Position numbers and translations under genes: made by a program
Notes under the pieces: generated by a model
Told to the model about the DNA's origin: nothing
The model's database searches: none
What the model saw: the letters and a program-made list of their open reading frames with translations, nothing else
Source of the DNA: Saccharopolyspora erythraea
Lineage (GTDB): Bacteria; Actinomycetota; Actinomycetes; Mycobacteriales; Pseudonocardiaceae
Assembly (NCBI RefSeq): GCF_018141105.1
Contig: NZ_CP054839.1
Span: 5,583,411-5,647,410 of the forward strand
DNA: 64,000 nucleotides
Direction: 5' to 3'
Part shown: piece after piece, positions 23,628 through 31,291 of the stretch
Numbering within the stretch: the first letter of the stretch is position 1
Layout of the letters: the number at the start of each line of letters is the position of its first letter

Positions 23628-25345
23628 ACATGAGCACTGGACGATTCGCGGAGTCCGAGCCGTTGGCGATCGTGGGCATGTCGTGCCGGGTTCCCGGCGG
23701 CGATGACGTCGACGAGTTCTGGGAGACGCTGCTGAGCGGGCGCACGATGATGGGCCCGGTGCCCGAGGAGCGCCTGGTCGGCTACAACGCCGAGGTGGCC
23801 GGGGCGGGCGGGCTCACCGCGGGGCTGATGCCCGACGCGGACTCCTTCGACGCCGAGTTCTTCGACGTCGGCGGCCGGATGGCGGTGTGGATGGACCCGC
23901 AGCAGCGCCTGCTGCTGGAGACCAGCTGGCGCGCGCTGGAGTCGGCGGGCATCGCGCCCGCGAGCCTGCGCGGCCGGGAGGTCGGCGTGTTCGTCGCCTC
24001 GTCGACCAGCGACTTCCGCGACCACATGATCAGCACCGGCGCGCTCGACCGCTACTCGGCGACCGGCAGCGTCGCCGCCTACCTGTCGAACCGCATCTCG
24101 CACCACTACGACCTGCGCGGCCCCAGCATCACCGTGGACACGGCGTGCTCCAGCGGGCTGAGCGCGTTGTCGCTGGCCGCGTCGGGACTGCGCGCGGGCG
24201 ACTTCGACATGGCCATCGTCGGCGCGTCCAACGTCTACGGGTCGGGCTGGCTCACCGCCGCGCTGGCACACATGGGAGCGCTGTCGCCGTCGGGCGTCTG
24301 CCGGCCGTTCTCCCCCGACGCCGACGGGTACGTGCGCGGCGAGGGTGTGCTGTGCTTCGTCATCAAGCGGCTCGGCGACGCGCTCGACTCCGGCGACCCG
24401 GTGCTCGCGGTCATCCGGGGCGCGGCGGCCAACCACGACGGCCGGGCGGGCGGGCTGGTCAAGACCGACGCGCGCTCGCAGGCCAGGCTGATGCGGCGAA
24501 CGCTCGCGCAGGGCGGGATAGAGCCCGCCTCGCTGGGCTACCTCGAGGCGCACGCCCCCGGCACCAAGCTGGACGAGGAGGAGCTCAACGGTCTGCGGGA
24601 GCTGTTGCGGGACACCGATCCGGCACGCTTCGCCGGCCCCGAAGGCAGGCTCTGGATCGGCACGGTCAAGGCGGTGCTCGGGCACCTGGAAGGTGCGGCG
24701 GGAGCGGCCAGCCTCGCCAAGGGCGTGCTGGTCCTGCTCAACGGCGCGATCCCGGCCGGTGCGGGAATCCTCAGCATGGACAACGGTTTCGAGGTCCGCG
24801 ACGAGCAGGTGGACGCGGGTGTCGTGTCCTGGCCCGGGTCGCCGAGCCCGCGGCGGCTCGGGGTGAGCTCGTTCGGCATCGGCGGCTCCAACGCCCACGT
24901 CGTGCTGGAGGAAGCCCCGGCCGTCGCGGCGCCCGGCGGGACGTGGGGCTCCCGGCCGGTCCCGGTGCCGATCAGCGCGACCGACCCCGAGGCGCTGCGA
25001 CGCGTCGCGACCCGGCTGGCGGAGTTCCTGGCCAGGCCGTCGGCGCCCGAGCTGGCGGCGACGGCCTGGACCTTGCAGACCGGCCGCGACCACCTCGCGT
25101 CGCGTGCCGTCGTCCCCGCGCGCACGCTCGCGGAGCTGCGCGACGGGCTCCGGCGGATCGCGGCGGGCGACGACGTCGCGCCGGACGACGACGTCCGGGT
25201 CCGCAGGTGGCTGGACGGCGGCGACATCGACTGGCGCCCGCTGTGGAACCGCCCGCCCGGCCGCCGGGTCCGGCTCCCCGGCTACCCGTTCCGCCGCACG
25301 TCGCTCGGCATCGCACCGAAGCGCGCGGCACGCGCGGCGCGATGA
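23624..25345 (+). CDS. Free-standing type I polyketide ketosynthase
   Basis: 573 residues. The KS domain (about 10-430) has Cys175 (DTACSSG), His310 and His354 (VLGHLEGAAG), so it should be condensation-competent. The first His motif is EAHAPGTKLDEEE instead of the usual EAHGTGTxLGDP, an unusual change beside the active site. After the KS comes a linker (about 440-535) and a tail, GRRVRLPGYPFRRTSLG, that resembles the post-AT linker of modular PKSs with the acyltransferase missing. There is no AT, KR, DH or ACP domain. It would need a trans-acting AT and the free carrier protein. Confidence 0.9.
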   Translation: MNMSTGRFAESEPLAIVGMSCRVPGGDDVDEFWETLLSGRTMMGPVPEERLVGYNAEVAGAGGLTAGLMPDADSFDAEFFDVGGRMAVWMDPQQRLLLETSWRALESAGIAPASLRGREVGVFVASSTSDFRDHMISTGALDRYSATGSVAAYLSNRISHHYDLRGPSITVDTACSSGLSALSLAASGLRAGDFDMAIVGASNVYGSGWLTAALAHMGALSPSGVCRPFSPDADGYVRGEGVLCFVIKRLGDALDSGDPVLAVIRGAAANHDGRAGGLVKTDARSQARLMRRTLAQGGIEPASLGYLEAHAPGTKLDEEELNGLRELLRDTDPARFAGPEGRLWIGTVKAVLGHLEGAAGAASLAKGVLVLLNGAIPAGAGILSMDNGFEVRDEQVDAGVVSWPGSPSPRRLGVSSFGIGGSNAHVVLEEAPAVAAPGGTWGSRPVPVPISATDPEALRRVATRLAEFLARPSAPELAATAWTLQTGRDHLASRAVVPARTLAELRDGLRRIAAGDDVAPDDDVRVRRWLDGGDIDWRPLWNRPPGRRVRLPGYPFRRTSLGIAPKRAARAAR

Positions 25346-26586
25346 ACGAGGTGGTGGTCACCGGCGTCGGCGTGCTCAACTCCCTCGCCTGCGACCCGGA
25401 CTCCTACGCCGCCGCGCTGGCGGCCGGGCGCAGCGGAGTGCGCTCCGCCGACGTAGCGGCCGAAGCCAGGACGTCGGTCGGTGCCTGGCTCGACGGGTTC
25501 TCCGTCTCCGGCTGGGCCGGTCGGCACCTGCGCGACGCCCCGGACGCGGACCGGCTGGCGGCGGTGTCCCGCCGCGCCGCCCTGCCCGCGCGGACAGCGG
25601 CCTGCGCGGCGCTCGCGGCCGTCCGGCACGCACGGCTCGCGGCCGAGCAGCGCGGCGCCGCGGCGTTGATCGTCGCGGGCAACAACCTCGCGCTGGAGTA
25701 CCACGCCGACGTCCTGCACCGGTTCCGCGAACGACCGGGCAGCCTGCGTCCGTCGCACGCGCTCACCCACCTCGACACCGACGTCGTGGGAGTGGTGAGC
25801 GAGGTGACCGGGATCGCCGGTGAGGGGTGGACGGCCGGCGCCGCCTCGGCCAGCGGCACGCTCGCGGTGATCCTCGGCGCCAGGATGGTCGCCGCGGGTG
25901 AGACGGACACCTGCCTGGTGGTGGCGCCGGTATCGGAGCTGTCGGCGGCCGAGCTGCGCGCCTTCCACGACAGCGGCGCCATGGCCGGCTCGCACGGCAC
26001 CGACGAGCCCTGGCAGGTGTGCCGGCCGTTCGACGCGCAGCGGCGGGGGTTCGTCTACGGACAGGGCGCCGCGGCCGTGGTGCTGGAAAGCCGCGAGCGG
26101 GCCGAACGCCGGGGCGCGCGCCGGATGGCAGGCATCGCAGGATGGGGCCAGCGGCTCGACGCCCGCCGGGGCACCGAGCCGGACCCGGCGGGACAGGCGG
26201 CGGCGATGCGCGCCGCGCTGGCCTCCGCCGGAGTCGAACCGGCCGCCGTCGACTACGTCAACGCGCACGGCACCGGCTCGGTGGTGGGTGACGCCGCCGA
26301 AGCGCGTGCGCTCTCCGACGTGTTCGGCCCCGGCAACCGCCCGCTGGTCAACTCGACGAAGCCGTTGGTGGGGCACTGCCTGGCCTCGGCGGGACTGCAG
26401 GAACTGGTCGCCACGGTCCTGCAACTGCGCGGCGGGTTCGCCCACCCCAACCCCAACCTGACCGAACCGATCGATCCGGCGCTCGCGCTCGTCGGCCGGA
26501 CCGCGCGTCGCACCTCGCTGCGCGTGGCGCTGTCCAACAGCGTGGCGTTCGGCGGGATCAACGCCGCGCTCGTCGTCCGCCGGTGA
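25342..26586 (+). CDS. Decarboxylating ketosynthase KS0 (active-site Cys replaced by Ser)
   Basis: 414 residues of the FabF/KS fold. The nucleophile motif reads GAASASGT, so the active Cys is Ser169. Both His sites remain (NAHGTGS and VGHCLASAG). Cys-to-Ser KS enzymes are the standard malonyl-ACP decarboxylases of HCS cassettes (PksF/CurC type): they cannot hold an acyl chain but make acetyl-ACP. The ATG overlaps the previous KS stop. Adjacent pairing of KS and altered KS also recalls type II KS/CLF pairs, but the preceding KS is type I and the surrounding cassette fits the decarboxylase role better. Confidence 0.9.
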   Translation: MNEVVVTGVGVLNSLACDPDSYAAALAAGRSGVRSADVAAEARTSVGAWLDGFSVSGWAGRHLRDAPDADRLAAVSRRAALPARTAACAALAAVRHARLAAEQRGAAALIVAGNNLALEYHADVLHRFRERPGSLRPSHALTHLDTDVVGVVSEVTGIAGEGWTAGAASASGTLAVILGARMVAAGETDTCLVVAPVSELSAAELRAFHDSGAMAGSHGTDEPWQVCRPFDAQRRGFVYGQGAAAVVLESRERAERRGARRMAGIAGWGQRLDARRGTEPDPAGQAAAMRAALASAGVEPAAVDYVNAHGTGSVVGDAAEARALSDVFGPGNRPLVNSTKPLVGHCLASAGLQELVATVLQLRGGFAHPNPNLTEPIDPALALVGRTARRTSLRVALSNSVAFGGINAALVVRR

Positions 26587-26697
26587 CAACGCCGGAGGGA
26601 GAGGTGCTGCGAATGCTGTTGCGGTGAGACGAAAACCCCGTTCCCCGGATACCTGTTACGAGCGAGCGCGGCTCGCGGAGATCGACTGGAGGTCGCG

Positions 26698-27198
26698 GTG
26701 CCGGAAGGCCCGAAGAAGGATTTGCTGCACGTCCCCGCAAGCGAAGGGCAGTCGGTGTGGATCGGCGCCGACATCTACACGTTGAAGGCGACCAAGGAGA
26801 CCACGGGCGGGTCGCTGAGCCTCATGGAGGTCTCGGTGCCGCCGGGAGACGGCCCGCCGCCGCACGTCCACGCCAACGAGGACGAGGGGATCTACGTCCT
26901 CGCCGGGGAGCTGGAGTTCTTCACCGACGGCCGCACGTTCCTGGCCGGCCCCGGTGACTTCGTGTTCGTGCCCCGCGGCACCGTGCACGCGCTGCGCAAC
27001 GTCGGCATCCATCCCGGCAAGACGCTGACCATGTACACCCCCGGTGGCATGGACCGCTACTTCGCCGGGGTCGGCACGCCCGCCGAGCCCGGTGTGCCGC
27101 CCGCGCCGCAGATGTCCCCCGAACAGCTCCAGAAGGCGATGGAGCTCTCCCAGGAATACGGCCTGGAGGTACGGCTCCCCGAGGGCGGGCCGCAGTAG
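26698..27198 (+). CDS. Cupin-domain protein
   Basis: 166 residues from a GTG with GGAGG 6 bases upstream. Cupin motif 1 is PPPHVHANEDEGIYVLAGE (His-x-His and Glu metal ligands, about 56-75) and motif 2 is PGDFVFVPRGTVHAL (second His). A Pro/Gln-rich helical tail follows (about 125-166). Metal cupins include dioxygenases, isomerases and cyclases. It lies 112 bases after KS0 in the same direction and before a terminator, so it is probably the last gene of the biosynthetic operon and a candidate tailoring enzyme. Substrate unknown. Confidence 0.82.
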   Translation: MPEGPKKDLLHVPASEGQSVWIGADIYTLKATKETTGGSLSLMEVSVPPGDGPPPHVHANEDEGIYVLAGELEFFTDGRTFLAGPGDFVFVPRGTVHALRNVGIHPGKTLTMYTPGGMDRYFAGVGTPAEPGVPPAPQMSPEQLQKAMELSQEYGLEVRLPEGGPQ

Positions 27199-27204
27199 CA
27201 CGCC

Positions 27205-27242
27205 GCGCGGCCACCAGCCCGTCGACGGACCGGTGGCCGCGC
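27205..27242 (+). terminator. Terminator hairpin after the cupin gene
   Basis: GCGCGGCCACC pairs perfectly with GGTGGCCGCGC (11 bp), with a 16-base loop that can fold further. It begins 7 bases after the cupin stop and probably ends the biosynthetic operon. Confidence 0.65.
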
Positions 27243-27410
27243 ACCGGTCGGAGTGGCCGCACGCCGACGACCACACCGCCAGAGGAGTGGGAGCCGCCGA
27301 CGCCGGGTAGCCGGGCGAGAGGAATCCCCCTCTGGCGGTGAGAACACGACGTTTCCCGAGAAGTCCGACTGCGCCGTTCTGTCCGACGGCGACTGGGAAG
27401 AATAGACGTG

Positions 27411-27660
27411 CTCCCCGCCGTGAACGGCGGGGATTCCGACGCGGCTACGCCGTGTGCAGAGCGGGACCCCCTCGCGAGGTTCCGCTACTTCCTGCTTCAG
27501 CGACCTGTGCCCCGGTGTGGGGTCTTACCTGGTCTCCACAGGCGTTCAGCCGGTCCGCACGCCCGGCGGCACCACGCTGCCGCAGCAGTGAACCAGCAGC
27601 CCCGAGATGCCGGCGCGCGTTTCCGGCTCCGGGCATCTTGCGCGCGAGCAGACACCTATG
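27411..27660 (-). mobile_element. IS605-family 3' remnant: TnpB tail plus guide-RNA scaffold
   Basis: On the minus strand the segment encodes a TnpB-like C-terminal tail (AAGRADRLNACGDQVRP). It is followed by a sequence with the layout of IS605 omega-RNAs: AACGCCTGTGGAGACC, then a GCAGGAA stretch. It ends with GGAATC and a perfect 8-bp hairpin (27413-27432, CCCCGCCG / CGGCGGGG, TGAA loop on the plus strand). The hairpin has the same stem length and loop as the left-end hairpin at 1168-1187. No TnpB catalytic core is present. It fills most of the 500-base gap between the cupin and TetR genes. Confidence 0.6.
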
Positions 27661-27698
27661 TAACCCCGGATCCGCACCCGTTCCCCGCCTGACGCCGG

Positions 27699-28403
27699 TC
27701 AGGAACCGGCCGGACGGACCTCGGTCAGGCTGTGCACCAGGGACGGCAGCGTGCGCATGACGTTGTCGCGCACCGCGCGCTCGGCGTCCTCCGCGCCGGC
27801 GAGGATGGCCTCCTGCATCGCGGACTCGAAGTGGTCCAGCAGCAGCCGGGTCAGGTGTCCGGAGTCGACGGAGAACCGCAGCCCCACCGAGGCGAGCGCG
27901 GCGTCGACCATCGCGGCCAGCTCCTGCTGGAAGGTCCGCACGCTCTCCAGGAACCGCGGGGCGACCTGCGGATCGCGCATCGCCAGCAGCTTGAACTCGC
28001 TGTTGAGCAGGCACCACTGCCGGTTGTCCGGCTGGACCGCCAGGATGTCGGCGATCGCGCCCTCGATGAGCTCCGGATCGGGCTTGCCGCTCACCCTGCC
28101 CAGCGGCGCGACCACCTCGTCGAACCGGTCGCGCAGGGTCTCCAGCCGCAGCCGGTTCTCCCGCTCGGTCAGGGCGAGGAACAGCTCCTCCTTGCTGGCG
28201 AAGTTCGAGTAGAACGCGCCGCGGGTGTACCCGGCGTCGTCGGTGATCGCCTCGATAGAGGTGCCGTTGATGCCGTGCTCGCAGAACTGCCGGTAGGCGG
28301 CGTCGAGCAGCCGCTCGCGCGTCCTGGCCCGGCGCGCGGTCTCCCGCCCGCCGCCTGCGGGAGCCCTTCCCGCGGCCGGATTGCTCGTGTTCAACGGACC
28401 CAT
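27699..28403 (-). CDS. TetR/AcrR-family repressor
   Basis: 234 residues. The N-terminal helix-turn-helix spans about 25-75 (RERLLDAAYRQFCEHG, then IEAITDDAGYTRGAFYSNF), followed by a variable ligand-binding domain. It diverges from the MMPL exporter gene across 158 bases that contain a GGATAC-based palindrome, the expected operator. Repression of the exporter and of itself, relieved by an exported compound, is the standard arrangement. Whether the ligand is the product of the neighbouring cluster is unknown. Confidence 0.9.
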   Translation of the reverse strand: MGPLNTSNPAAGRAPAGGGRETARRARTRERLLDAAYRQFCEHGINGTSIEAITDDAGYTRGAFYSNFASKEELFLALTERENRLRLETLRDRFDEVVAPLGRVSGKPDPELIEGAIADILAVQPDNRQWCLLNSEFKLLAMRDPQVAPRFLESVRTFQQELAAMVDAALASVGLRFSVDSGHLTRLLLDHFESAMQEAILAGAEDAERAVRDNVMRTLPSLVHSLTEVRPAGS

Positions 28404-28464
28404 CCTCCTCGCTCGACCAGCGGTTCCAGCATGACGCGTGCACCGGCGTGGAAGGACGCCACCT

Positions 28465-28503
28465 TATCGGATACGCTCATGTATCGGATACAGTGCTGTA
28501 TCC
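28465..28503. promoter_or_regulatory. TetR operator region
   Basis: Two direct repeats of TATCGGATAC (28465-28474 and 28482-28491) overlap a perfect palindrome, GGATACAG-TG-CTGTATCC (28486-28503), between divergent tetR and exporter genes. Confidence 0.7.
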
Positions 28504-28561
28504 AGTACCCCCGTTCCGGTGACATAGACCAGTCCGGTGCGTCCGGCGACAGGAGTCCGGC

Positions 28562-31273
28562 GTGTCCTCGTTCCTCTACTCACTCGGCCGCAGGGCCTTC
28601 GCCGCCCGCAAGACCGTGCTGTTGATTTGGCTGCTGGTGCTGGCCGTGGCCGGCGGCGCGGCGGGTCTGCTCAACAAGGGCATGGACAACTCGGTGACCA
28701 TCCCCGGCACCGAGGCCCAGCAGGCGCTGGACCGGCTGTCGGTGACGTTCCCGCAGACCAGCGGCGCCTCAGCGCAGATCATCGCGGTGGCCCCGCAGGG
28801 CGTGCGGGACGCCGCCGTGCGCGCCGAGGTGGACCGCACCGTCGAGGAGCTCCGGAACCTCGACGGAGCAGCCTCGATCGTCTCCCCCTACGAGGAGAAC
28901 ATCGGCGGCACGATCAGCGAGAACGGCCGGGCCGGGCTGATCATGATCCAGCTCGACGGCGAGACCTCCACGATCGGCCAGCCCACCAAGGACCGCATCG
29001 CCCAGATCTCCCACGACCTCCAGCAGCGCCTGCCCGCGGGCTCGCAGGCCTCCTACGGCGGGCCGCTGTTCGCGCAGAACTTCCCGGGCCTGAGCATCAT
29101 CGAGGCACTGGGTCTGGTGGTCGCGATCGTGGTGCTGATGATCACCCTGGGCTCGTTCCTGGCGGCCGGGATGCCACTGGTGAACGCACTGGTCGGGGTC
29201 GGCGTGTCGATGACGCTGATCTTCGTCGCGACCGCGCTGGGACCGATCACCGCCACGACACCGCTGCTGTCGCTGATGCTGGGCCTGGCCGTGGGCATCG
29301 ACTACGCGCTGTTCATCGTCTCGCGCCACCAACAGGAACTCGCCGGGGGCGTGAGCCCGCACGAGGCCGCCGCGCGGGCCAACGCCACCGCGGGCTCGGC
29401 GGTGATCTTCGCCGGGCTGACGGTCATGATCGCGCTCTTCGGGCTCGGTGTCGCCGGAATCCCGTTCCTGACCACGATGGGCGCCGCGGCCGCCGTCGGC
29501 GTCGGCATCGCGGTGCTGGTGTCGGTGACGCTCATGCCCGCGCTGCTGGGCTTCGCGGGCGACCGCCTGCGTCCGCGGCCGCGCAAGAAGCGGGCCAGGC
29601 GCCCGGGCGGCGGCGACCGGTTCTTCGCGGGCTGGGTGCGCGCGGTGACCCGCTTCCCGCTGGTGACCGTGCTTGTCGTGATCGGCGCGCTGGGCATCGC
29701 GACGGTGCCCGCCGCGGGGCTGCGGCTCGCGCTGCCCGACGCCGGTGCGCTGCCAAGCGAGGATCCGGCGCGGGTCACCTACGACCTGGTCTCCGAGCAC
29801 TTCCCGAAGGGCTTCAACGGCCCGCTGATCGTCACCGGCAACATCGTCACCAGCACCGACCCCCTGGGCCTGATGGCCGATCTCAAGGCCGAGATCGAGC
29901 GGCTGCCCGGGGTGGCCGACGTCCCGCTGGCCACCCCGAACCCGACCGCCGACACCGGTATCGTGCAGGTGATCCCGGAGGGCTCCCCGGACTCCGAGCA
30001 GACCAAGCAGCTCGTCGACGAGATCCGCTCGCTGCGCGGGCACTTCCAGCAGACCTACGGCATCGACATCTCCGTCACCGGCTTCACCGCCGTGGGCATC
30101 GACGTCTCCGACAAGCTCGGCGAGGCGCTGCTGCCGTTCGGCGTGGTGGTGGTCGGGCTGTCGCTGATCCTGCTGGCGATGGTGTTCCGCTCGATCGCCG
30201 TGCCGGTCAAGGCCGCGCTCGGCTACCTGCTCAGCATCGGCGCCTCGATGGGCATCGTGACGCTGGTGTTCCAGGACGGCTGGCTGGCCGAAGCGCTCAA
30301 CGTCTCCCGCACCGGGCCGGTGATCAGCTTCATGCCGATCGTGCTGATGGGCGTGCTGTTCGGGCTCGCGATGGACTACGAGGTCTTCCTGGTCACGCGG
30401 ATGCGCGAGGAGTTCGTGCACACCCGCGACGCGCGCGGTGCGGTCCACAGCGGATTCGTGTCGTCGGCCAAGGTCGTCACCGCGGCGGCGGTGATCATGT
30501 TCGCGGTGTTCGTGGCGTTCGTGCCCGAAGGCGACGCGAACCTCAAGCCGATCGCACTGGGGCTGGCCGTCGGGGTGTTCGTCGACGCGTTCGTCGTGCG
30601 CATGACGCTGGTCCCGGCCGTGCTGACGCTGCTGGGCGACAAGGCGTGGTGGATGCCGCGCGGGCTGGACCGCGTGCTGCCGTCGTTCGACGTCGAGGGC
30701 GAGAAGCTGCGCGAAGAGCTGGAGCTGCGGGACTGGCCGCGCCCCGGTTCCGACGAGGCCATCGCCTGCCAGGGTCTGCGGCTGGTGGAGCCGTCCACCG
30801 GCGCTCCGCTCTACAGCGACGTCGGATTCCTGGTGCCGCGCGGCGGGGTGCACGTCGTGCGGGGTGCCGGCGAGCCGGCGACCACCGCGCTGCTGCTGAC
30901 GCTGTCCGGCCGGTTGAAGCCGGACGCGGGCAGGCTGAAGGTACTCGGCCACGTGCTGCCCGCCCGCGCCTCGGCGGTGCGCTCGCGCGTCGCCTACGTC
31001 GACGCAGGCGAGGGCGGCGCGGAGGCGGTGCGCCGCGCGCTGGCCGAGAACCCCGAGGTGCTGGTGCTGGACCGCACCGACCGGGTCTCCGACCCCGCGA
31101 CCCGCCGGGAGATCCGCGCACTGCTCACCGGCTCCCGGCAGACCGTCGTCGCGGGCACCACCGGCCTGGCCGAGGTGAGCGACGTCCTGCCCGCGACCGC
31201 TTCGCCGACCGTCGCCGAACTGCGCGACGGCGCTGCCGCCACCCCCGGTGTCCTCTCCGGCGCGATCCGCTAG
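28562..31273 (+). CDS. MMPL/RND-type exporter fused to a degenerate ABC-ATPase-like domain
   Basis: 903 residues from a GTG with GGAG upstream. Residues 1 to about 700 form an MMPL-type RND transporter: two halves, each with a large extracytoplasmic loop and about six helices. Residues from about 735 to the end resemble an ABC ATPase, with LLLTLSGRLKPDAG following the P-loop and a Walker-B-like EVLVLDR near 830. The P-loop itself reads RGAGEPATT near 767, so the essential Lys and Ser are lost and ATP hydrolysis is unlikely. The tail may be a docking or regulatory module. It is probably an exporter powered by proton motive force, with the YhgE/Pip protein as partner. Confidence 0.85.
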   Translation: MSSFLYSLGRRAFAARKTVLLIWLLVLAVAGGAAGLLNKGMDNSVTIPGTEAQQALDRLSVTFPQTSGASAQIIAVAPQGVRDAAVRAEVDRTVEELRNLDGAASIVSPYEENIGGTISENGRAGLIMIQLDGETSTIGQPTKDRIAQISHDLQQRLPAGSQASYGGPLFAQNFPGLSIIEALGLVVAIVVLMITLGSFLAAGMPLVNALVGVGVSMTLIFVATALGPITATTPLLSLMLGLAVGIDYALFIVSRHQQELAGGVSPHEAAARANATAGSAVIFAGLTVMIALFGLGVAGIPFLTTMGAAAAVGVGIAVLVSVTLMPALLGFAGDRLRPRPRKKRARRPGGGDRFFAGWVRAVTRFPLVTVLVVIGALGIATVPAAGLRLALPDAGALPSEDPARVTYDLVSEHFPKGFNGPLIVTGNIVTSTDPLGLMADLKAEIERLPGVADVPLATPNPTADTGIVQVIPEGSPDSEQTKQLVDEIRSLRGHFQQTYGIDISVTGFTAVGIDVSDKLGEALLPFGVVVVGLSLILLAMVFRSIAVPVKAALGYLLSIGASMGIVTLVFQDGWLAEALNVSRTGPVISFMPIVLMGVLFGLAMDYEVFLVTRMREEFVHTRDARGAVHSGFVSSAKVVTAAAVIMFAVFVAFVPEGDANLKPIALGLAVGVFVDAFVVRMTLVPAVLTLLGDKAWWMPRGLDRVLPSFDVEGEKLREELELRDWPRPGSDEAIACQGLRLVEPSTGAPLYSDVGFLVPRGGVHVVRGAGEPATTALLLTLSGRLKPDAGRLKVLGHVLPARASAVRSRVAYVDAGEGGAEAVRRALAENPEVLVLDRTDRVSDPATRREIRALLTGSRQTVVAGTTGLAEVSDVLPATASPTVAELRDGAAATPGVLSGAIR

Positions 31274-31291
31274 AAAGCCGAGGTACTCGTT

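Noticed and set aside
25342-26586. Chain-length factor of a type II aromatic PKS
   Set aside because: The active position is Ser rather than the Gln of typical CLFs, both His are kept, the partner KS is type I, and all HCS-cassette partners are adjacent.
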